From an uncultured Ruminococcus sp. (GTDB taxonomy: Bacteria; Bacillota; Clostridia; Oscillospirales; Ruminococcaceae): a stretch of DNA of 8,841 nucleotides. Below are positions 1-3,625 of this stretch, in pieces (position 1 is the stretch's first letter; every line of letters starts with the position of its first letter). The stretch spans positions 1 through 8,841 of the forward strand of contig CAMNMO010000102.1 in assembly GCA_946544695.1 (NCBI GenBank). Direction: 5' to 3'. The notes under the pieces were generated by a model. That model was given only the letters and a program-made list of their open reading frames with translations. It did no database searches and was not told the origin of the DNA. The position numbers and the translations under genes were made by a program.

Positions 1-284
1 CCCAGTGTGACGCCCTTTTTTTTACGTATCCTCCAGCCGCCACGCAGGTTCGCTGAGAATCTGCGCCTGCGCCCGACACTTTCGAGTTCAGCCGCTTTAC
101 TGACTTCATTCTCATGACTGTCAGTGTGCTCGTCTTTAAAGTGATCCTCTCTCAGCTTTTTAGCCTCAGAGATGCGTTCTTTCAGATCATCGGTAGCTTC
201 GCCGCTCTGACTTTTCACCATAGCATGTGAGATCATGTCCTGAAGCTCAGCGGAAGCTGCCAAAGGCTCTTTGTTATTTTTCAT
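1..284 (-). CDS. Unrecognised charged protein, N-terminal 94 residues (runs off left edge)
   Basis: I do not recognise this gene. It reads without a stop from an ATG at 284 down to the window edge, so at least 94 residues are present and the C-terminus is missing. The start is supported by an AGAGGAA ribosome binding site about 10 bases upstream and by a good minus-strand promoter farther up. The protein opens MKNNKEPLAASAELQDMISH, continues with a Lys/Glu/Asp/His-rich stretch that looks helical or disordered (residues 30-70), and ends with a very basic patch (RRRR at 71-74, RKKK near 88-91). No signal peptide or membrane segment is visible in this part. A charged tail followed by a basic patch often precedes a first membrane helix with the N-terminus inside the cell, but that is inference. 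It is transcribed divergently from the RING-like gene. Confidence 0.75.
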   Translation of the reverse strand, partial: MKNNKEPLAASAELQDMISHAMVKSQSGEATDDLKERISEAKKLREDHFKDEHTDSHENEVSKAAELESVGRRRRFSANLRGGWRIRKKKGVTL

Positions 285-379
285 GTTCGTGATTCCTCTT
301 TTCAGCGGAAAGGGGTCATAACGCCCCGACTGTATATTTTCACCCTATGTCTGCATATAAACAAAATTACACAAATAAT

Positions 380-408
380 ATTATAGACCAATTTGACCGA
401 AATTACAA
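380..408 (-). promoter_or_regulatory. Promoter of the minus-strand orphan gene
   Basis: Read on the minus strand there is a TTGTAA -35 box (403-408), a 17-bp spacer and a perfect TATAAT -10 box (380-385). Transcription would start near 373 and give a leader of about 89 bases before the ATG at 284. The -10 lies in a 10-bp AT palindrome (375-384). Confidence 0.6.
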
Positions 409-590
409 CACACAAATCGCACGAATTAAACCCTTGCAGACCTTGAAATTTTAGCGTATTAGATAGTTTTTTGCACAATGAGCACATTTTTTGGTACAGC
501 AGAAAGCCGCCCTGCACCCGCATAAAGGCGTGCTGCATCAGATGGTTTCGGGCTTATTATAATATGTATACGGCGCTTTGGCAAAAGCCC

Positions 591-619
591 TTGCATTTTT
601 CGGCGTGCTGTGGTATAAT
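591..619 (+). promoter_or_regulatory. Extended -10 promoter of the RING-like membrane protein gene
   Basis: TTGCAT (591-596), a 17-bp spacer and TATAAT (614-619), with TG at 611-612 forming an extended -10. The start of transcription would be near 626, giving a leader of about 43 bases that contains the AAAGGAAAG ribosome binding site. Confidence 0.75.
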
Positions 620-668
620 TAAATAAAGTATAGGCAGATGACCGATAAGTCGGGAAAGGAAAGTTAAG

Positions 669-1649
669 ATGACAAAGTATACTGGCTCAAAATGCATTTG
701 CTGCGGCGAACGCTTTGTTGAGGGCGACGATATAGTGGTCTGCCCTGACTGCGGAACGCCCTATCACAGAAAATGCTATCTTGAAAAAGGCAGCTGCATA
801 AATACGATGCTGCATGATAAAAATGTGGGCTGGCTGCCCGATGCTCCTGCTGAGCCGCTGCCGCCCGTCACACCTGCGGTAAAGCGCTGCATAAGGTGCG
901 GTGCCGAGAATGCCCCCGGGCTCAGGTATTGTGAGCAGTGCGGCACACCGCTGATAAATATGGAAACGCCAAGACCTTTCAACGATGACAGGAGGGAACA
1001 GCGGAACGATGAAAGGGGATACTACGGTCCCGACCCAAAGGTGGGCGAGCCGCTGCCCGGCACCGAGTTCGCACCTGTCATGCTGAATCAGGATTCTGAT
1101 ATCGACGGCGTAAAGCTGGGCGATCTGGCAAGGTATGTGGGCACGAACCCCATAGGTTTCCTGCCGAGCTTCATAAGGTTCGCAAAAACAGGCAGAAAGC
1201 TTTCGATGAACCTGTTTGCATTCCTGTTCACGCCCGTGTACTTCATGTACCGCAAGATGAAGGGCTGGGGTATAGCTACGGTGGTCGTGATGGCACTGCT
1301 GAGTGTCCCCGATATGATAATCATGCTGGCGAGCGGAGAATACGATATAAAGATAGACCTGGGAATAAACACCAAGTCGCATGACTTCCAGCTGCTGACA
1401 CAGATAATGCTGTACCTGACAATGGTGGTGAAGCTGCTGGCAGGTTTCTTTGCAAACTATATCTATTACAGGCAGGCAAGGCGTGAGATAGCACGCATAC
1501 GTGCACAGGGCGAGGACAAGCCCGCCGATGAACTCAACAGGGAGATCATACTGGCAGGCGGGACTTCGTGGGGCTATGTGGTGCTGGGATTCCTGATATA
1601 TACTATGGTGTCCTTCGGCATGGTCGTGCTGCTCGGAAAGATGATATGA
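669..1649 (+). CDS. RING-like / zinc-ribbon membrane protein with DUF2628-like region
   Basis: A complete 326-residue protein whose ATG follows an AAAGGAAAG ribosome binding site by 8 bases. Three parts are visible. Residues 9-43 carry Cys9-x2-Cys12, Cys25-x2-Cys28, His33-x2-Cys36 and Cys43, a spacing like the prokaryotic RING-finger family 1 (RING/PHD-type double zinc site). Residues 74-91 are a short zinc ribbon, Cys74-x2-Cys77-x10-Cys88-x2-Cys91. After a polar, proline-rich linker (96-175) come about four hydrophobic segments near 180-194, 200-221, 242-264 and 302-322; the phrase FLFTPVYFMYRKMKGWGI and the later YYRQARREI match the style of DUF2628 membrane proteins. Both zinc modules probably face the cytoplasm. 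The biochemical role is unknown; a RING-like fold does not prove ubiquitin-type ligase activity in bacteria. It has its own promoter and no neighbour in an operon. Confidence 0.85.
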   Translation: MTKYTGSKCICCGERFVEGDDIVVCPDCGTPYHRKCYLEKGSCINTMLHDKNVGWLPDAPAEPLPPVTPAVKRCIRCGAENAPGLRYCEQCGTPLINMETPRPFNDDRREQRNDERGYYGPDPKVGEPLPGTEFAPVMLNQDSDIDGVKLGDLARYVGTNPIGFLPSFIRFAKTGRKLSMNLFAFLFTPVYFMYRKMKGWGIATVVVMALLSVPDMIIMLASGEYDIKIDLGINTKSHDFQLLTQIMLYLTMVVKLLAGFFANYIYYRQARREIARIRAQGEDKPADELNREIILAGGTSWGYVVLGFLIYTMVSFGMVVLLGKMI

Positions 1650-1671
1650 ATTTACAAAAAGTTTAAAATAT

Positions 1672-1704
1672 TGCCCGCAGGACTATTGACAAATCCTGCG
1701 GGCA
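1672..1704. promoter_or_regulatory. Perfect 11-bp inverted repeat enclosing the rpsF -35 box
   Basis: TGCCCGCAGGA (1672-1682) and TCCTGCGGGCA (1694-1704) are exact reverse complements with an 11-base loop that contains TTGACA. No T-run follows the right arm on the plus strand, so a normal intrinsic terminator for the upstream gene is unlikely; it is better placed to be an operator. A dual role in ending the upstream transcript cannot be excluded. Confidence 0.7.
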
Positions 1705-1714
1705 GTGTTATAAT
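1686..1714 (+). promoter_or_regulatory. Strong extended -10 promoter of the rpsF-ssb-rpsR operon
   Basis: A consensus TTGACA (1686-1691), a 17-bp spacer, TG at 1706-1707 and TATAAT (1709-1714). This is close to a perfect housekeeping sigma-A promoter, as expected for a ribosomal protein operon. Transcription would start near 1721, giving a leader of about 58 bases. Confidence 0.9.
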
Positions 1715-1725
1715 GTATGAGTTAA

Positions 1726-1767
1726 TCCTTGCTTGTACTATTGTAGTACAGGTGAAATCCAAAAGGA
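1726..1767 (+). promoter_or_regulatory. Structured rpsF mRNA leader, possible S6:S18 feedback site
   Basis: TGTACTA (1734-1740) and TAGTACA (1744-1750) form a 7-bp stem around a TTG loop, extendable by a T-G and a C-G pair to 1732-1752. Outside it, TCCTT (1726-1730) is complementary to AAGGA (1763-1767) in the rpsF ribosome binding site, so a closing helix could hide that site. rpsF leaders in many bacteria bind the S6:S18 complex to repress translation. The CCG trinucleotide usual in that motif is not evident here, so the assignment is tentative. Confidence 0.4.
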
Positions 1768-1778
1768 GGTGTACAGAA

Positions 1779-2069
1779 ATGGCAAAGATCAATGAGAACT
1801 ATGAGGCTATGGTAATTTTCAGCCAGAAGCTCGATGAGGAGGGCGTTAATGCGCTGACCACTAAGTTCGATGACATGATCAAGGCTAACGCCGAGAACGT
1901 AGAGCTGAACGTATGGGGCAAGAGAAAGCTCGCTTACGAGATCAACTACGAGACAGAGGGCACCTATGTACTGTGGTCTTTCAACAGCAAGACCGAATTC
2001 CCCGCAGAGCTGGAGAGAGTACTGGGCATCACCGACGGCGTTATTCGTTTCCTTATCACAACCAAGTAA
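1779..2069 (+). CDS. rpsF: 30S ribosomal protein S6
   Basis: S6 (96 residues, normal family length) binds the central domain of 16S rRNA together with S18 in the small-subunit platform. Recognisable features are the N-terminal NYEAMVIFS strand, the WGKRKLAYEI segment at about 46-55, the aromatic YVLWSF strand that follows, and a C-terminal segment ending DGVIRFLITTK. The start at 1779 is chosen because AAAAGGAGGT ends 8 bases upstream, a near-perfect ribosome binding site; the frame is open farther upstream to a TTG at 1671 but that would place coding sequence over the promoter. Tandem TAA stops end the gene. It is first in the rpsF-ssb-rpsR operon, so S6 and its partner S18 are made from one message. 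The leader may provide feedback control. Confidence 0.97.
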   Translation: MAKINENYEAMVIFSQKLDEEGVNALTTKFDDMIKANAENVELNVWGKRKLAYEINYETEGTYVLWSFNSKTEFPAELERVLGITDGVIRFLITTK

Positions 2070-2141
2070 TAAGGAACAGAAAATCAGAAGGTATCAGCAG
2101 TAGACGGAATGATGATTTGTTAATGGAAAGGAACTAGGGAT

Positions 2142-2774
2142 ATGCTGAACAGAGTTATTTTGATGGGAAGGATCACACAGGATCTCGAGGTAAGACAGAC
2201 ACCTAACGGTGTGTCTGCACTTACATTCAACATTGCAGTTGACAGGAATTTCAAGGATCAGAACGGACAGTATCAGTCTGATTTCATCACTTGTGTCGCA
2301 TGGAGACAGCAGGCTGAATTTATCGGGAGATATTTCGGCAAGGGCAGACTGATCGCTCTTGAAGGAAACCTCAGAAGCAGGACTTATGAGGACAAGAACG
2401 GCACCAAGCACTATGTTACAGAGGTTTATGTGGACAGTGTTTCGTTCACAGGTGAAAAAGCCAATCAGGGCGGCGGTAATTATTCAAACAATTACGGCAA
2501 TGGCGGCTTTAACGGCGGAAACGGCGGCTTTAACAATGGCGGCGGTTTCAATAACGGCGGAGGAAATTTCGGCGGTAACAATAATTTCGGCGGTAACAAT
2601 AATTTCGGCGGAAACAACAACTTCGGCGGCAACGGCGGCTTCAGCGGAAATAACGGCGGCCATCAGGGAAATTTCAACAATAACAACACTCAGGCACCGT
2701 CCAATGATGCACTGAACATCGGAGACCTCTCCGAGTTTGAGGACGTTATCTCGGATGACGGCGTACCATTCTGA
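2142..2774 (+). CDS. ssb: Single-stranded DNA-binding protein SSB
   Basis: A 210-residue SSB that coats single-stranded DNA in replication, recombination and repair and recruits partner proteins through its C-terminal tip. Residues 1 to about 104 form the OB fold, opening MLNRVILMGRITQDLEVRQT, with the DNA-stacking Trp54 in the segment CVAWRQQAEF. Residues from about 111 to 185 are a very Gly/Asn/Phe-rich flexible linker containing a short tandem repeat. The acidic tip LSEFEDVISDDGVPF keeps the Pro-Phe end but has DDGVPF in place of the classical DDDIPF. The length is somewhat greater than the common 165-180 residues because of the linker. An AAAGGAA ribosome binding site lies about 8 bases upstream of the ATG. 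It sits 72 bases after rpsF and 56 before rpsR, the usual bacterial order, and shares their promoter. Confidence 0.97.
   Translation: MLNRVILMGRITQDLEVRQTPNGVSALTFNIAVDRNFKDQNGQYQSDFITCVAWRQQAEFIGRYFGKGRLIALEGNLRSRTYEDKNGTKHYVTEVYVDSVSFTGEKANQGGGNYSNNYGNGGFNGGNGGFNNGGGFNNGGGNFGGNNNFGGNNNFGGNNNFGGNGGFSGNNGGHQGNFNNNNTQAPSNDALNIGDLSEFEDVISDDGVPF
2565..2636 (+). repeat. 18-bp tandem repeat inside the ssb linker
   Basis: Four consecutive 18-bp units (2565, 2583, 2601, 2619) encode Asn-Phe-Gly-Gly-Asn-Asn or close variants. The first two copies are identical (AATTTCGGCGGTAACAAT); the third and fourth differ mostly at codon third positions and in the last codons. The unit is in frame, so copy-number change would lengthen or shorten the linker without a frameshift. 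Confidence 0.95.
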
Positions 2775-2830
2775 TAAAGATCATCAATCAAGGATTTAGT
2801 TATTCCTACAACGAGGAGGGAAAATAGACC

Positions 2831-3082
2831 ATGGCTATGGATAAGGAAAGAACCGGCGGCAGACCCATGAAGAGGGGCCGCAAGAAGGTTTGCATGTTCT
2901 GCGTAGACAGAGCTGAGAAGATCGATTATAAGGATATCACAAAGCTCAGAAAGTGCATGACAGAAAGGGCTAAGATACTGCCCCGCCGTGTAACAGGCAC
3001 CTGCGCTTATCACCAGAGAGAGCTGACAAAGGCTATCAAGAGAGCAAGACACGTAGCTCTGCTCCCCTATGTAGCTGATTAA
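2831..3082 (+). CDS. rpsR: 30S ribosomal protein S18 (zinc-ligand-containing form)
   Basis: S18 (83 residues) pairs with S6 on the platform of the 30S subunit. The core with KIDYKDITKLRKCMTERAKI and the ILPRRVTGTCAYHQRELTKAIKRAR segment are diagnostic. Cys21-x2-Cys24 and Cys58-x2-His61 suggest the metal-binding (C+) version of S18 rather than the form that has lost its zinc ligands; zinc binding itself is inferred. The first ATG at 2831 follows GAGGAGGG by 10 bases; a second in-frame ATG two codons later is also possible and would change little. This is the last gene of the rpsF-ssb-rpsR operon and is followed within 15 bases by a strong terminator. Confidence 0.97.
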   Translation: MAMDKERTGGRPMKRGRKKVCMFCVDRAEKIDYKDITKLRKCMTERAKILPRRVTGTCAYHQRELTKAIKRARHVALLPYVAD

Positions 3083-3095
3083 TATGCGTTTTGAT

Positions 3096-3124
3096 GAGGT
3101 ATCCTTCGGGATACCTCTGTTTTT
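3096..3124 (+). terminator. Intrinsic terminator of the rpsF-ssb-rpsR operon
   Basis: GAGGTATCC (3096-3104), a TTCG tetraloop (3105-3108) and GGATACCTC (3109-3117) make a perfect 9-bp stem, followed by TGTTTTT (3118-3124). The UUCG loop is exceptionally stable in RNA. Confidence 0.93.
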
Positions 3125-3141
3125 ATACTGCGGGGGTCATC

Positions 3142-3465
3142 ATGGACATAAGAAAAGAACTTGATGAGATAGTCGGAAAATACGAGCTTGTGAAACGCAC
3201 AGCCGATCGTTTTTGGAAGAATTACGACAGCTATCTTGAAGAAGAACCCGAGGAGAGCCGTGAGTTCGGATTTGTTGACAGGGATTCGGTAAGAGCCGAG
3301 TTTTACGGCTATTACTACGGCGTTTCAAATAATCTTGACTTTGAGCATATAAAGGTCTATGTGGACGGATACCGCAAGGGCGACGGAAAGTGCAGGGCTA
3401 TCAGCTTTTGGTGCATTTACCGCATGGACGGTGAGTTGTTCGATGACTATTTTGTCGTCGAATGA
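3142..3465 (+). CDS. Small acidic, aromatic-rich protein of unknown function
   Basis: I do not recognise this 107-residue protein. It has no signal peptide or membrane segment and looks like a small soluble domain: a helical N-terminus (MDIRKELDEIVGKYELVKRT), an acidic stretch (EEEPEE near 35-40), then alternating strands around EFYGYYYGVS and ISFWCIYRMD. It holds 11 Tyr, 8 Phe and 2 Trp, an unusually high aromatic share. The ATG at 3142 is the natural start, because the frame upstream is read through the terminator stem. Its ribosome binding site is weak (GGGGG, only about 5 bases away). No promoter is seen in the 17 bases between the terminator and the ATG, so it is probably made by readthrough from the ribosomal operon. 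Codon use resembles the neighbours. Confidence that it is a real gene is moderate. Confidence 0.65.
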   Translation: MDIRKELDEIVGKYELVKRTADRFWKNYDSYLEEEPEESREFGFVDRDSVRAEFYGYYYGVSNNLDFEHIKVYVDGYRKGDGKCRAISFWCIYRMDGELFDDYFVVE

Positions 3466-3480
3466 GAAAGGCAGGATCTA

Positions 3481-3502
3481 AGCGGCAGAATCTCTGCTGT
3501 TT
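3481..3502 (+). terminator. Possible weak terminator behind the small orphan gene
   Basis: GCAGA (3485-3489) and TCTGC (3493-3497) pair around a 3-base loop, and the stem can be extended to nine pairs (3481-3501) with two G-T wobbles. Only three Ts follow, so termination would be weak. A second small hairpin, GCCCT/AGGGC (3509-3513 with 3518-3522), comes just after it without a T-tract. Confidence 0.35.
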
Positions 3503-3538
3503 ACATCTGCCCTTCCGAGGGCTTGCTGCATAGCATTT

Positions 3539-3553
3539 CCTCTTGCAAAGAGG
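3539..3553. promoter_or_regulatory. Palindrome over the lon -35 box, candidate operator
   Basis: CCTCTTGCAAAGAGG is a perfect inverted repeat (6-bp arms, 3-base centre). It covers the whole TTGCAA -35 hexamer of the lon promoter. No T-run follows, so it does not look like a terminator. It matches neither the CIRCE element of HrcA nor the direct-repeat operator of CtsR as I know them. Confidence 0.5.
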
Positions 3554-3571
3554 GGAGATATATGTTATAAT
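3543..3571 (+). promoter_or_regulatory. Extended -10 promoter of lon
   Basis: TTGCAA (3543-3548), a 17-bp spacer, TG at 3563-3564 and TATAAT (3566-3571). Transcription would begin near 3578, leaving a leader of about 48 bases. The sequence is of vegetative sigma-A type. Confidence 0.8.
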
Positions 3572-3596
3572 TAATGTTGTAAGGAAAAGTCGTGCG

Positions 3597-3608
3597 ATCA
3601 TCGATGAT
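3597..3608. repeat. 12-bp perfect palindrome in the lon leader
   Basis: ATCATCGATGAT is its own reverse complement and lies about 20-31 bases downstream of the predicted lon transcription start, just before the GAAAGGAG ribosome binding site. It could be a second operator site, or chance. Confidence 0.4.
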
Positions 3609-3625
3609 GGACGAAAGGAGCTTTT

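Larger units (their letters stand above)
285..668. other. AT-rich divergent intergenic region
   Basis: This 384-base gap separates the two divergent genes and holds no credible coding sequence. It contains a minus-strand promoter (380-408) and a plus-strand promoter (591-619). A small GGGG/CCCC hairpin (312-315 with 324-327) would lie in the leader of the minus-strand gene. GGGCTT (550-555) and AAGCCC (585-590) form a distant inverted repeat just upstream of the plus-strand -35 box; inside it GCTTT/AAAGC (575-579 with 584-588) could form a small hairpin. About 180 bases between the two promoters (409-590) have no other structure that I can name. Confidence 0.6.

Noticed and set aside
302..538. 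78-residue minus-strand reading frame in the divergent spacer
   Set aside because: It lacks a ribosome binding site, has an implausible composition and runs over the minus-strand promoter.
1751..1758. GGTGAAAT in the rpsF leader matches the conserved 16S rRNA 690-loop region
   Set aside because: An eight-base match to some part of 16S rRNA in a 58-base leader is expected by chance, and this loop is not the known S6:S18 mimic.
1671..1778. Upstream extension of rpsF to a TTG at 1671
   Set aside because: It would code through the promoter and the 11-bp inverted repeat; the ATG at 1779 has an excellent ribosome binding site and gives normal S6 length.
2359..2715. 118-residue frame inside ssb rich in Thr, Ala and Ile
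   Set aside because: It is a shadow of the Gly/Asn repeat-coding region in another frame; ssb is clearly the real gene.
3091..3141. Upstream extension of the small orphan gene to a TTG at 3091
   Set aside because: It would translate the terminator stem, and the ATG at 3142 is a simpler start.
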